Below, piece by piece: positions 1 through 11,640 of a DNA stretch of 64,000 nucleotides. The stretch comes from Sipunculus nudus. Taxonomy: Eukaryota; Annelida; Sipuncula; Golfingiida; Sipunculidae. Below the pieces are notes generated by a model that searched no databases, was not told the origin of the DNA, and saw only the letters and a list, made by a program, of their open reading frames with translations. Each line of letters begins with the position of its first letter. Position 1 is the first letter of the stretch. Position numbers and translations under genes: made by a program. The DNA is taken from the NCBI GenBank assembly GCA_026874595.1, contig CM049312.1:30323456-30387455 (forward strand), written 5' to 3'.

Positions 1-1077
1 GGGGTGAACTTCAAAACTGCGGAAGGTGGCCGTTTCGGGTTTGGAGTTCTCTCGGATTTCACCCGCACTTTTGCGAGGGACACCCTCGCTAATTTTTTCG
101 GTTAACCTTAGGAGGACTTTTTCCCTGAGATGCCGGCATTCGCTCTTGGCGGTTGCGGAGATGCTCCAGATTATCCAAATACATGTATGTTATTTTTGTA
201 TGAGGATAATATCCAGTTTGAATTTATATGCCATATAGATCGATAGTAAACATAAATACCTTATTAAATTGCGTTGTCCATCATTACTTAATTGGGTGGG
301 TTATTCTATTTTTCTGTCCTTTGCAAATGCTTTTTTATCATTGTTTTGATTATATGTTTGCATGTTTCGTATTTACTATAATATGTGATAATTTGTTATC
401 CTTAATGGCTATATGCAATCATTTTAAAATGAAAATGTTTAAATTATATGTCTCCTTACAACAGAGACGGGTTTTCATTTTTATGTTTGAGTTCACGTGT
501 ATTCATTTTTTCTAAATCACCATTCGTAGCCTATTGTTCAGATTATCGGCTGTAAACTACGATATCAGTGCAACAGTATAGGTGAGCGCTGCAGTACATT
601 ACCCCGTATGGCTTGTAACACGACTCAAGTTGAGCCTACCTGTTCAGTAAAATGCCGACAGAGTCGTGTAATCTTAATGGCCGATGGTACGCCATAGTGG
701 TATTATTCCCTGTGTTTCATTAGCTATGTGGATCCAGGATTTAGGAAAAGTGGGTGGGGGATGGGGGTGGGGGGTGGTCCAACCCCGGAGGACTTATGAA
801 AATCCTAAGAAAAGGTCATCAGGTCCGGTAAGGGGGGGGGGGGGGGGTCCAGGCCGCAAAATTTCGTCTAAAACCCTTTAAAAAAGGTTACTTCGGGTGA
901 AAAAAAGGGGAGGGGGTCCGGACCCCCTGAACCCCCCCCTTGGATCCGCTCCTGTTGTGCCAGAAACTCTGAACAATTTTCTGTAGTATAGCACAGAACC
1001 TGTGACGTTAAATATTCTAATAATGTTTTAATTATTAGCCATCATTAATTTAGTTCAAACATTTCGGGTAATCTGTT
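1..1077. repeat. Direct copy of the palindrome spacer (47954-49004)
   Basis: This stretch reads almost base for base like 47954-49004 in the same orientation. It starts with a GC-richer block (short hairpin GCGAGGGACACCCTCGC near 72-88) and runs through AT-rich DNA. It ends in a G-rich segment bounded by GGATCC motifs (about 728-950) that includes a run of 16 G at 832-847. Differences from the other copy are small indels and substitutions, including loss or gain of short stretches near 390-420 and 525-590. Similarity stops around 1077, where the other copy reaches the inner edge of the right palindrome arm. I recognise no protein. The short reading frames are not convincing because they differ between the two copies. 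Confidence 0.8.
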
Positions 1078-1544
1078 ACTTCAGGAAAAATGTAAAGAAT
1101 TACACCAGATGTCAAAGTCCAAGACCTTTCTGTCCGAGTCTTTGTCCCATTCTCGATTCGACTTGACTGGAGTATACGTATTATTACGTTCTATTCAATA
1201 AGTCCAACAGTCTTAGTTAAGGACATGTGGTCAGCAGTAGCAAGGCGCTTAGATCTAAAAAGAGACGGATGTAGGTTTTTACCTAAAAAATATTTATTAT
1301 CAGCGTTAAATTTAATAAATTTGTCAGGTAAAAACCTCAACGCCCTCCCCCCCCCCCTTTGCATACACAACTGGTGATAAAATATCTGTGAATCAATTAT
1401 AGTATGAAAGAAAGGATGGGTCAAAGGATGGGTCCATATCTATTGGTGGCACTGTCTTGAATGAAGATCAGAGGTATCGATAGGATAATAATGATGATAT
1501 GTTATTATTAAGCCTTATGCTTTTATATCTTTTATATACACGGG
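1078..1544. other. AT-rich DNA, no gene seen; 12-bp inverted repeat
   Basis: No coding signal is visible. The only structure is a perfect 12-bp inverted repeat, AGGTTTTTACCT at 1273-1284 and AGGTAAAAACCT at 1326-1337, which could form a hairpin with a loop of about 41 nt, followed by a C-rich run. It could be the remains of a small inverted-repeat element. No target duplication was found. Confidence 0.4.
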
Positions 1545-2440
1545 GTTAGGAGCAAGCCGTCTCTCAGTCTGTCCATCTTCCGTTACCAGGGCACAAATAA
1601 TAATTTTATGCATTTCCTCTATTTTGGAGACATTCAAATGAAGCACTCCAGACGTAACCGTTAGGCCTAGAAACTCCTGACTGTACATCTAAGGATGTCC
1701 TGAGCAAAACTCCTTGGAAACCTGGAATTAGGTCAATGTGACCTATATTCTTCCAAGTACTAGACAAAAACATGATTTAGGCCAGCCAGTAAAACCGGGC
1801 TCAAAATTAATTATTGGACCTAGAAGATCAATGCCAATTACAGTCTCTGTGTAGGGCCAGTTTTTGCCCCCCCCCCCCATGATAAAAAAATTATACAAAA
1901 GCTCCATTATCTGAATAGCAAATGCATTAATTGACATGATTGTTTCCACAAATCTTGATCATGGCTTGTTTCATCTTTACTGATGACTGGTGGAACCAGC
2001 TTTATTTCTTCTAATTTTCGCATTATGTTATACATTTTCGAGATCTTCAAATGAAGAACCCAGCAATAACTGTGACCTGTATGCTGCAAGATTTGTGGAA
2101 GAACATAATTTGTACACCATATAAGACACATTTGCATGACAGGTCACAGGTTGACCGAGAAACGTCTAATTTGACTTAGATCCAGGGCTCGGGAGGTTCC
2201 TGTAAAAATTCCGTGGGAACCTGGAATAATGTCGCTGTGTCCTATATTCTGTGAGCTGCGTGAAAGAATATGGTTTAAACACTATGTTAGTTAGACGGGC
2301 ACAAATTGTAGCAGTTCGTCCTAGAAACTACTAAATTAGCATGTAAGAAGTTCCTGGTAAAAGCTTCTTGGAAACCCTAAGTAAGGTCACTGTTACCTGT
2401 TTTCTAAGGACTATGGACAAAAAGCCCAATTTTTTTTAGC
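1545..2440. repeat. Degenerate dispersed/tandem repeat block
   Basis: Phrases of the type 'CTTGGAAACC..TAAGGTCA..GTGACCTAT.TTCT' recur near 1700-1770, 2205-2265 and 2355-2420, with 'CCTAGAAACTCCT'-like lead-ins. This suggests three or more badly decayed copies of one unit. The start (1545-1575) is the reverse complement of the sequence at the inner edge of the right palindrome arm (about 49005-49030, GAGACGGCTTGCTCCTAAC). No reading frame of note was found. The element class is unknown. Confidence 0.45.
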
Positions 2441-3484
2441 AATCTGGATGTCATTCCACCCTTTGTTCAAGGTTCCTTATAAAATATTTTTTTTTCGACA
2501 GATCTTTACACAATTAGTAATGCATGCGTCACTTGGATGTCAAATTCAGCTGAGCGCCATGACCAATGGGCTACTTGTTTTGCCATTGAGGTACTGGCGG
2601 GGTTCAAACTACGCAGTCTAAGGAGCGTTTTGTCATTTTTACATCATATTCCATTTACGTGTTCTTTCATTTGCAATAATTTAAAGATAGAAAAACATAT
2701 TCCCGAGACATTACTCCTGAATTTCTCTTTGAGATAATTTTATATGCTTTGTAATTTTGTATTATAAGATACCATAACAATGTTTAATGAACAAAATTGT
2801 TGGAAATAATTGTTTAACCTATTTAGAATTTACATTAATGATATGGTTTCCTTTGTTTTTTTAAATTTATATGTTCCTCAAGAATATATGAAGAGCTAGG
2901 GTGATTTAATCCATTATAGGGTCATACTATTCAGTTTAGATGATAAGATGATTAGGGGGTACATTTTGGCTGTTTCGGATATGTTTTTGATATTTTAGAT
3001 AGAAAATATTTTGAATACATGATGGACATAAGTCAGTTCTTATTCCATCTATGTTAAATCTTGTACCTCCCAACCCCTACCTTGTACAAAAAAATGTAAA
3101 TGTGGGTGTGCGTGGGGGGTGGGGGGTGGGGGGTTAAAAGTAAGAGTATGTGATGCAGCTGAACAGATGATTGCGACTTTGATATCTGCCCAGCAATAAC
3201 AATTGACAAACAGGTCTTCGTTTGACATTGAACAGAAAGCCGGGGCGCCTGAGAGCAGTGCTCATGTGCAATCAATCAACTGATTTCGAGAGCTTTCTAT
3301 TGAATTCTCGGATTGTAACCATATTAAATTACGATCCGCATTCTGAGCATGGTTAAGCTACAGTCTGAACCGATAGGCAAAGGATGGGGGGGGGGGGGGG
3401 GGGGTTACAGAATACCTTAAATCAATTGAGGGAATGTGAATTATCAATTGGCTTCGTGTAACTTCGTGTGCTCAAAATGTGGAC

Positions 3485-3485
<1 letters not shown>
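2441..3485. other. Unassigned AT-rich DNA with poly-G tracts
   Basis: No gene, splice pattern or repeat that I recognise. A GT/GGGGT-rich stretch lies at about 3100-3135 and a run of 19 G at 3386-3404. Confidence 0.4.

Positions 3486-3524
<39 letters not shown>
3486..3524. repeat. (TA)n microsatellite
   Basis: An uninterrupted TA dinucleotide run directly abuts the left end of a solo LTR. A second TA run starts directly after that LTR. Confidence 0.95.
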
Positions 3525-3528
<4 letters not shown>

Positions 3529-4289
3529 ACAGGTGCTCTAATATGTGACATGGGCGTAACTCGTGTTGTTGTTACCTTTCGTACTGGTTGAACTCTCGTT
3601 GTCATGTGGGCCTTGAGTTTTCACGCTTGGTCGTCGGTCACGTGATGAGCCTGGTATGTGTAGATACACAGCGATGTCTTTCTAGAGAATATTTTAAACG
3701 CGTGTTTACTGTTGAGTAGGGTCGTTATCGACTGTTCGAGAAGTGGAAGGTTCCCGGCTTAGGGTTTTAAGCTATATAAAGGGCTGATTTTTTTAACCAC
3801 AGGGCATACAGCAGAGCAGATTCCAGCGGACGCAGAAGCGTGTGTCAGGACCTTATCCGACGAATGCGGCAATTATAGATTTTTCAAGAACTTTCCTGGA
3901 TTTTATACATTTGGACTTCAGTTTACCTTCTGTGTTGTTGCAAGCACTTTTCACTGAACTGTCATTCTCCGCGAGTTTACATTCTAAGGACTTATCTTTG
4001 TGACACTGTTGGTATCGAGGTACTGTACCATTATCTTTCTGTGTGATTGTATTGACTTGTTGCTATAACGCTGTGTTACTGTATAATTGTATTGATCTAG
4101 TGTATTGTATTGTTAGGGTTGTTTTAGGAATAAATTATGGTTATTTGTTGGCAAAGGAACACTGACTTCTTTATTCATTCCCCTAGGCACTTCCCGCTAC
4201 CTAGTGTTACAGGATCTGATTTTTTTTTTATCTCCATTACAAATTTTGTGTTCATCACGCATAAGTGATCTGTTTATATTAGGTTCCGT

Positions 4290-4293
<4 letters not shown>
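3525..4293 (+). mobile_element. Solo LTR of a Ty3/Gypsy-type retrotransposon
   Basis: The 769-bp block begins TGTTACAGGTGCTC and ends GGTTCCGTAACA, giving a short TGTTAC/GTAACA terminal inverted repeat as expected of LTRs. It contains a TATA-box-like TATATAAA at 3773-3780 and a polyadenylation signal AATAAA at 4129-4134. It clearly belongs to the same subfamily as the 5' LTR at 49234-50038: the U3 starts match, and both share the GTACTGGTTGAACTCTCGTT stretch. No primer-binding site or internal coding region follows, so it is a solo LTR, probably left by LTR-LTR recombination. The flanks are TA repeats on both sides, so the target duplication cannot be read. Confidence 0.85.

Positions 4294-4336
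<43 letters not shown>
4294..4336. repeat. (TA)n microsatellite
   Basis: A TA run continues directly from the right end of the solo LTR. Together with 3486-3524 it looks like one microsatellite split by the LTR insertion. Confidence 0.95.
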
Positions 4337-4340
<4 letters not shown>

Positions 4341-4817
4341 TATATGCATCAATTGCCTTTGCCAAATATTTCGGCCACTCCCCTTCCTCAGTCTTGGCTT
4401 CGCCCCTAGTCTTTAACTGAAATAATCGCTTGGCGTGTAACGGACCACAGTCGCTTGAATTGCTATTAGTCTAGATTTTGGTTAAATTTATTACTTTTCT
4501 CATGTTTTCTTGGTCATTTTCTTATAATTATTACGATGGGGGCTTCTTGGCTGCATATCTCAAATATTTAGTAAATTCTAAAGAGATGGACCATATTGTG
4601 TAAAAAACGCTAGGAAAATGTCAGATAAGTAATAGTTATAGGAAAGTGACCCAGAAATTTACCCGAAATCTACACCTAAAGCAATCAGGTGCATGTGAAC
4701 GGACACAGTGATACAGATAGGCTGTCTGTTGTCAGTTTTTTATACACAAGCACACGGTAAAATGAAAGTCCTTTGACTAGCTTATATTCATGTATATATA
4801 TATATATATATAATTTT

Positions 4818-4849
<32 letters not shown>

Positions 4850-5167
4850 CGTGTCTGCTGTGTGTCTGTATAAATCCGGGAACACGATGTTTTTGCATGG
4901 GAAATCATTCAAACAGATATCCATTATATTATAATTTGGCGCATAATCTTACCAGGATTCGATATAACATGACCATGACCTGGATCACACGATAAGTGGG
5001 TGATAAAACCATAAGCTACTGGAACGGTTATTCGTGCAGATTTAATTATGGACCATCATATATACTGGTTACTGATGAAATTTGCGCACTGCAAGACTGC
5101 TTGTTGAACAATGCCAATCAAACCACGAGTTGCGACATAGAAAATTCGTTTTAATGACGGGAGATCT
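4337..5167. other. Upstream region of the signal-peptide exon
   Basis: Two short TA runs flank a (CA)n-like stretch (about 4793-4850). Otherwise this is non-repetitive AT-rich DNA. It would hold the promoter of the signal-peptide exon at 5168, but I could not pick out a convincing TATA box or initiator. Confidence 0.35.
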
Positions 5168-5264
5168 ATGATGGAACCTCTAAAGTTCTTATTGTTGGTT
5201 ACTTGTGCGCTGTGGATACAGCAAACTTTGGTCGCAACAGCAAGTTCAGACGCCGTCTTCCTTG
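5168..5264 (+). CDS. First exon: signal peptide of a secreted (lectin-family) protein
   Basis: Two adjacent ATGs (5168, 5171) open a frame encoding a short charged start, a hydrophobic core (FLLLVTCALWI, about residues 6-16) and a small-residue region (ATASS) typical of a signal-peptidase site near residue 24-26. The frame runs into a strong splice donor, TTG|GTAAGA, at 5264/5265, leaving phase 1. All the lectin-type exons downstream on this strand also begin and end in phase 1, so this is the natural first exon for that family. It would direct secretion. No second copy of this exon was found in the window, so the other gene copies here lack a visible start. The link to a particular downstream exon is inferred. 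Confidence 0.65.
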
Positions 5265-5929
5265 GTAAGACTGGATTTCTCCTGTGTAACTGAGTGAATA
5301 TGATTTTGTGAATAATATTCGAAAGATCGTTTTGAAAGATCTTTTATTTAATAGAGACTGAAATTCGCATTTGAGGTATGTCGGGTAAAAGCCAACCCCA
5401 TGCTATTTATTCTTTTTTTTTCTCTTTTTTTCCCCATTTTAATATTGTATTGTATTTTTTGTATTTTATTTATTAGAAATAGACATCGTCTCATTTGTCA
5501 ATTTAGCTGAACAAATGGGGGATACAAATTTATTTGTAAACCTCTTTTTGCAAATACATAATATTTTTTTGAATGTATGACTGTGCTAAAATGATAAGGG
5601 AAAACGCTTATTTTAATACCATTTGATGTCATGTTACATTAAAATTGCACCAACTATACCATGGGACGTTGATTATCGGGGCGGAGGGGTGGGGGGGGGG
5701 GGTTTACTTGAAATCGATTTTAGATAACCACCTGCGATTTTAGATTACCCGTTCAAAATAGTTGTCTCTTTATGTTTAATTACTTAATATTCATACGATT
5801 TCTTTCTTCCTGATGCCCCCTTATTAGTTTGAATCTTTAAATATCTTAATTAATATTTTGCGACAAAACTTTAGTTTTCATAGGTTGTATCCGTCTATTA
5901 AATCTCATATCTTTTACGTTTCTAATCAT

Positions 5930-6749
5930 CATTGAGTATGAATATCAGTGACGGGGAATAAAAAATTAAAATGAAATCATATTGTTGATGACACGGCTAT
6001 AAAATAGGAATAAAAAAAACATATTGTGAGGACACTAAGAACAAAAGGCCTGAAAATATGTTAATATGCAAATGTTCTTACTGTTCACTAAACTTTATAA
6101 TCAACAATGCCGTAATACCAGTAATTGGGTATGCTTGCGGATAATTGGGTTCCTGTAAAACCGGTGGAATGATAAAGTCCAGAAAAAAGCAACCCGGTTA
6201 TATTTCACAGAATTTTCTTGATGTAACAAAGAAGAAAGTTACATATCATTTTCAACCCGGACCAGGAACTCAGGTATAACAACTGGTTCGCAGAATATAG
6301 GAATTGTCAGATATTGTTAAAACATATAATAATAAAACAGATACTTTGTTGCAAAACAAGAGCGTGGCCAAATAGTTAAGGGTCATTGAATATTGAATGT
6401 CATATACAGAAATGAAGGTAAAGTTCTATTAGCATATTTATTTTAATGTCATTTTTACAATTGCATATGGCACTATACATATAAAGTAAATAAATTCACC
6501 CACCAGTCAACCAAATAGCCGGGAAAATTTTTGATCTAATACAAATAGGATAAATATTTGTGAACCATGCATGTATGATGCTTAATAAATCATGTGATGT
6601 TTGCTTATTACCTGTTACAACAATAATGCCCCCTACTGCGGGTTCTTTATTTCTAAAATAAATATGATTTATAGACGGTCATATTTACATTTTATACCCG
6701 TGACCACCTGCATGGCGTTCATTTCTTTTGTTTTATTGTTGAATAGAAT

Positions 6750-6797
<48 letters not shown>
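5930..6797. repeat. Segment duplicated at 63249-64000 (direct)
   Basis: From CATCATTGAGTATGA onward the sequence matches 63249-64000 in the same orientation, through the TA microsatellite and the following ATACAAAC. The right-hand copy lacks roughly 90 bp between AAAAAGCAAC and CAACTGGTTCG (about 6187-6280 here), a deletion flanked by a CAAC microhomology. It also lacks a short piece near 6695-6715. No protein is evident. Confidence 0.85.

Positions 6798-6798
<1 letters not shown>
6753..6798. repeat. (TA)n microsatellite
   Basis: A TA run lies inside the duplicated segment. The equivalent run at 63953-63993 closes the window. Confidence 0.95.
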
Positions 6799-6801
<3 letters not shown>

Positions 6802-7944
6802 CAAACATTAAAAATTCGTGTACATATTAAATTATTACAAATAACTAAAGGCTCACTAAAATATAAATCCAAATACTACTGCCTGAAAGAGAACGTGCAA
6901 CCACTATATACACCTACAAGGACAAGCAAATACCCCTATTTAATCTAGTTGAAAGCAAGTGCAAATGGTTAAATTATAACGTTAACCTAAATAAACGTCA
7001 GACAATAAAAAAAATAAACAAAGTCCATAACCCCACAATAAACCCCTGAGTTATTCCATCTGATAAGAAAATATAAATTAAAATTATAAATATAAATTTA
7101 AGCAGGACAAATAACTGAACACAAACATAAAATATACAAATATATCTATACGAGGTGTATACACCCACTTACATATACACACGATCATGTTAACTCACTC
7201 ATCTTTTACAGAGTTCTAATTTAAATATAATTCACTCTAATGATCTCATTATAACTAATTATGACTCATTCTTAACAGATATAGACCAGATGAGGCATCT
7301 CTATGCAAAGAAATTGTCCCCTCCAAACTCATATAAACAAGTAAACTAAGAATCATTAAGAATACATAAATAATCTACTAATCCACCAATGGCGTTCATG
7401 TTACTGCCCATGGTTAACATCAACTGTCAGCTAATACTTCCGTGTTCTACATGGTAAATATTGACAAAAGATAAGAGGCAAAAGCAGGCGACACAAGGAT
7501 TCACAATAACGAAAAGGAAAACCAGACACTTTAAAAAAAATAACTTGGTTAAATATGTCTAATAGAAAGGTTAATATTAAATAAGAATAAATTGATTGTA
7601 CTATGAAAAAACTGTTCGTATTTGCTGAACTGGTGACATTTTTAAGTGTTTGAATACAAAGTGTTATGCTTGTTACCAAATATCTAAAGAACTGTGAAAG
7701 TTATGAGCACCATATTCAACAGAAATATTGACCTAGGTCTAATTTTCAGTTGGTGCTACCTATGTTGACTAATTTCTGAGAGCCAGAATGATCTTTTTCG
7801 CTTTTTAACAATGATGAAAACATAAACACTTTATCTTTTATGTGTAGGGTAATTATCCCCTTTTGTTCGTAAAATCAAATGTATATGAATTGAAATGACT
7901 TTTGTTACGGGGTGACATAAAAGCGGACCGAACTGTCTCGCTAG

Positions 7945-8060
7945 TGAAGCTTGCTTCGCTAGCGAAGCGGTTGGTACGTCAGACTTGTGCACCACCGTTA
8001 TGGGTTCCAATCCTCGATCGGCCCAGACTTTTTCCCTGAAAACTTTGTCTTCGTAACACT
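7945..8060 (+). repeat. tRNA-derived SINE head or tRNA pseudogene
   Basis: TAGCGAAGCGG at 7960-7970 fits the RNA polymerase III A-box consensus. GGTTCCAATCC at 8003-8013 fits the B box with one mismatch. The spacing of about 43 nt is tRNA-like. The A box overlaps a perfect 16-bp palindrome, GCTTCGCTAGCGAAGC (7953-7968), which disturbs a normal tRNA cloverleaf. This therefore looks like a SINE head or decayed tRNA copy and not a functional tRNA. The 3' limit is not clear. Confidence 0.45.
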
Positions 8061-9194
8061 TATTTGTTACCATGGAAGCTTTATGAAATTTTATTTTCAT
8101 CATTGCAATAATTCCTTTGATGTATTTGCTCATGAAATACGACCTCCGCATCGATCACAGCATATAACCGCTATATTTTGATTTGTTAAAAAGTTGGATC
8201 TGATATTTGGCTGGCAGAAAGTACCTCAGCGCAGGTGGCGCCACTTGACAACGATACACATAATTCATATTTATTTACAGCTGACCTGCTGTCGTTCATG
8301 AAATATTTGGTAACTATTATAACTGAATGCACGAACATGATCGTAAAGTCTTGCAGTCCGCTGCCCTATTCCCCGCAGAATACTGGTCCGAGGATGAACC
8401 ATCCAATCGTTCAATACAACTGTCACACAGTCACGTTGTCTAGACATTTCGAATAAGGTCGTACCACATTATTCCTGGAATGAACATGTAGACATAAAAT
8501 GAATGAGCAGATTTTTTTCCTAACATCGGTGTTGAAATGCATCGGCGCTTATTTTTTCATAATTTCTTTATACTCTGTATATTAGAATAGTAATTCCACA
8601 CATTAGCTCTAGGAGGTTCTTGGTTCTTTGATTCCTAGTTGAGTCACATGGTAGATGTTCTCTCCGAAAAAAGAGTTACAACAATTCCACTGAATAATCC
8701 CAATTATCAGGATCCGCAGAAAAAGTAAAGGAACACTTCATGGTCCGATCCTCCATCTATCTTTTAGTAGAAAAAAATAAGCAAACGTCAAGCACGGATA
8801 AACTCATGACCTCCTCCACGGAGGTAACATCCATTGTAGATGGAAAGGAAGATGAAAGTTTAGGTGTTTCTTTAATGAAGAATGATTAAAAGTTATTTGT
8901 TATAATTTCAACATTACTCCCTTTATCGTTCCATTAGTGAAGGGTGCATGCAGTCTTGCAGACTCTTCGGATCCCATTTGCTTTTTTTTAATCCCATTTG
9001 GCTACCATTGCAAAGGGTGAAAGTATCCACATATGTCAAGCTAAAACTAGAAAAATAATCATGAAATCATTTCACAGCTGACCATTAACCGTTACTCTGA
9101 TTAAGCAACTTCCGTCGTGTAATGTAAATCACTACGACACCTTGCAGTTTACATATAACTGCACATCACTGAAGACCTCACTATTTATGACGTT

Positions 9195-9395
9195 AACTTC
9201 CTTTATACCATTAAAGCTCGCTTAACGACCACCTATGTTTATCATCCATCTCAAAATAACGACCACTTGTTCAGTGTCCCGGTTCTGTTTTGCTCTTAAT
9301 ATAAGATTTCTCTTAGGCAACCACCTCGAAAATATGACCATTTTATCGAGGTCCCTTTTGCTGGTCGTAATTATGGGGTGTTACTCTCCAAGCAT
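9195..9395. repeat. Dispersed repeat of the 'CGACCACC / GGTGGTCG' type
   Basis: Words such as CTTAACGACCACCT, ATAACGACCACTTG and GGCAACCACCTCGAAAATATGACCA recur here. Related phrases appear inside the tandem units at about 10125-10290 and 24700-24765 (TTAAGACCACCAT.AGGACCTCG). This suggests a non-autonomous element present in several copies. No ends or target duplications could be fixed. Confidence 0.4.
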
Positions 9396-9574
9396 GCACT
9401 TTAAAACGTGATTTTAGGCACTTTTTGGCATATTCTTTCTATGTTGCTCTGTATATTGTAGAATTAATAATCTTAGTAGCAGTATATTTAAAGTATTATA
9501 TAATATAATATATACTAGCAAATGCATCCCTAAAGCTTGTTTGTTCAGTTTTGTTTATATCATTGCGGATCCAG

Positions 9575-9757
9575 GTAAAGGGAATCTAACTGTGGCTCGT
9601 GAGAGGTGCACAGGTCGAGGTATGTACTTGCCCACGGACCAGGATGACGCCGTACTGAGTGAACTGATGAAGCGGGAGAGCCTGACGTCCAGTTGGCTGA
9701 ACTTGTTCCGCGAAGACAGCGACACCTGGGAGACAATTGACGGACTACCTGTGAAAG
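9575..9757 (+). CDS. C-type-lectin-like domain exon (first half, type 2), probably orphaned
   Basis: After an acceptor ...GATCCAG|GT (9574/9575) a phase-1 frame encodes NLTVARERCTGRGMYLPT, then DDAVLSELM, SWLNLF and DTWETIDGLPV. This is the pattern of the first half of a C-type lectin fold: helix 1 with a Cys, the 'G.. L.T' turn, helix 2, the W.GL-like strand and the 'W..DG.P' turn. A phase-1 donor AAAG|GTTATG lies at 9757/9758. If unused, the frame reads on to a stop at 9796-9798. The second half of the domain (C...C with WND or its substitute) is not found downstream, so the exon appears orphaned. A near copy sits at 24167 fused to another exon. Confidence 0.6.
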
Positions 9758-10399
9758 GTTATGTGATAACACACGGCAGAATATTTGATGAATTCTAAAC
9801 CAAAAGTTAAACGACCATTGTAACAAACTGTCATTAGTTTAAGTAAAAGTAAGCTGTAACTATCACATGTTAATCGATTTTGCCCTTTCTAAAAATAATT
9901 CTATGTTTACCTGGAGTCACCTTTATATCCACAGCAAGGTGAATTATATAACAGTTGATACCGATGAGATGCTGAAAATATCAAAAGCAGTCCCGTAAAA
10001 CACACACCTTTACTTAATCTTTAATCGGATAAAAGATCCATCGTTGGTGTTGAGTTAAGAATATATATTAAAGGATCTGGACTGGACAGAGACATGCATT
10101 ACTCCACACAGATTATAAATACAGTAAAACTTGGAAATTAAGACCACCATAAGGACCTCGATAAAATAGTCGCATTTACGGGATGGTCATCTAAGCGGGG
10201 TTTTACATGAAGTGCGAACAAGAATCAGGACTCGTAGAAAGTGGTTGTTGATTTTAGGTGGTCGCTAAACCGAAATGGTCATTGGGCAAGGATTTACTCT
10301 ACATGGATATGTGTCTTTATTTTATTATGACATTTGTCATAAAGAGGATTACCATTACACAGACCCCGAGGCGTATCGTGATTATGCTGTATAATTGTA

Positions 10400-11640
10400 G
10401 AAACCTTTCTGGGAAGAATATATTACTTTATAAGGAAAATGCGTAACGTGAACTCTCCCCCATTTTAGTTTAGATTTGTAAGGACCAGCCCTCTGAGGTC
10501 ACATGTACGCGGCATTTACCGGTATATCAAAATAAACGGCGCTCCACCGTGGCACGCTACCTCTCTTTGGCCTAGTTTTTGAAATGTCGGTTCTTTGTAT
10601 TGAAAAGTAAAGGAACGATGCCACGTGTGTCCTATTAGGGTTATTTTCCTTTTTACCTCATACAACTGTCAATATTTGGCGAAGAGTCTATTGCAGCGTC
10701 ATTTTCAGAAACTTGTCCATGGAAACTACGTCTCGCCAAAATCCTTGCACAAGTCCTGCGGACCTGTCCCAATGAAACAACGGTAATATGCTAGAACATA
10801 ATTGTATTCGCCGAAAAAGAGTTTCGCGAAAACTATGTTTCTCGTGGGTTTCCCCGCCTTCGCCGCGTTTGATCCGCTGGACGGATCTGTCTGAAACCCG
10901 GCATAATTACAAGGTTGCATGGAAACTGGTGCATAATAACGATTAATGGAGCCATCTAAATCCTTTCTGCGTCTTGTCCAACTGTACTTCCTTTTTGCGT
11001 GGCGTTAATCCCTGTGTTTGCTTTGGGTGAATATCAGCCCTATCCCAGAAGTGGTTCAAAGTATTGGCCTGATATTTGGCATGTCCATCCATCTCGGATT
11101 GCTTTCTCGTACCTACAGATCTTCATATCATGATCTCGTATACATGCCTTGTAGTGTTTTTTTATTTTCGTTCATCCGTTCGTCTTGGGATACTGAGGCA
11201 TCAGAGATGCCACAGATTTGGAGGGCTGCCAAATCAGGAGACAATCCATTCCTCATTTATCCATGCCTCTTAGATTCGGCTGATACACGTGGTCGCTTGG
11301 CGAATGCTTATATTCTTGTTTTATATGTGGTTCATGGATTAGCTTCCGTCAATCAATTCTCCTTATCCCTAACGAACAGAAACCTTTCTCAATCTTTAAA
11401 TCGGTATTTTACATTTTTATATTTATTGGTCCCCTGCTCTTCCAACAGGGGCTTAACCAGACCTTACCGTCCTGGGGGCAAGACTCAAAGTTCTGTACCA
11501 GTTGAGCTGAAGTGTTTCTCTCTCCTTTATAAGTATTAATAACATCTAGCTGCTCCCGTGGGAAATCCACGGCTCTACCAGATGCATATGTTTGTAATGA
11601 GCTGATAGGAATTAAACGACGCAAATTATAATCCTAAGAA
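10400..11640. other. Decayed unidentified element with ORFs shared between units A and B
   Basis: Several short minus-strand frames here (about 10726-10920 and 11409-11624) have clearly related counterparts in unit B (about 25373-25640 and 26187-26402), including phrases such as SSLQTY and GERNTSAQLVQ. The overlapping plus-strand frame at 11018-11539 is broken in unit B. I recognise no family. The most economical reading is a decayed mobile element or non-coding sequence duplicated with the unit. Similarity between copies alone does not show protein function. Confidence 0.3.

Larger units (their letters stand above)
5265..9574. other. Repeat-rich intron-like region
   Basis: If the exon at 5168 splices to the one at 9575, this is an intron of about 4.3 kb. 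It contains a poly-G tract near 5690, the segment 5930-6797 that recurs at the right end of the window, a TA microsatellite, a tRNA-like SINE head near 7955, and a 'GACCACCT..GGTGGTCGC' type dispersed repeat near 9200-9390. I found no equivalents here of the X or CTLD exons seen elsewhere, so they were lost or never present in this copy. Confidence 0.4.

Noticed and set aside
6601-6948. Frames with long Ile-Tyr runs here and at 4204, 4685, 16040, 16204 and 18330
   Set aside because: They are translations of TA microsatellites.
11018-11539. 173-codon plus-strand frame as a membrane protein gene
   Set aside because: The equivalent in unit B is broken, and conserved short frames lie on the opposite strand; no start, splice or domain support.
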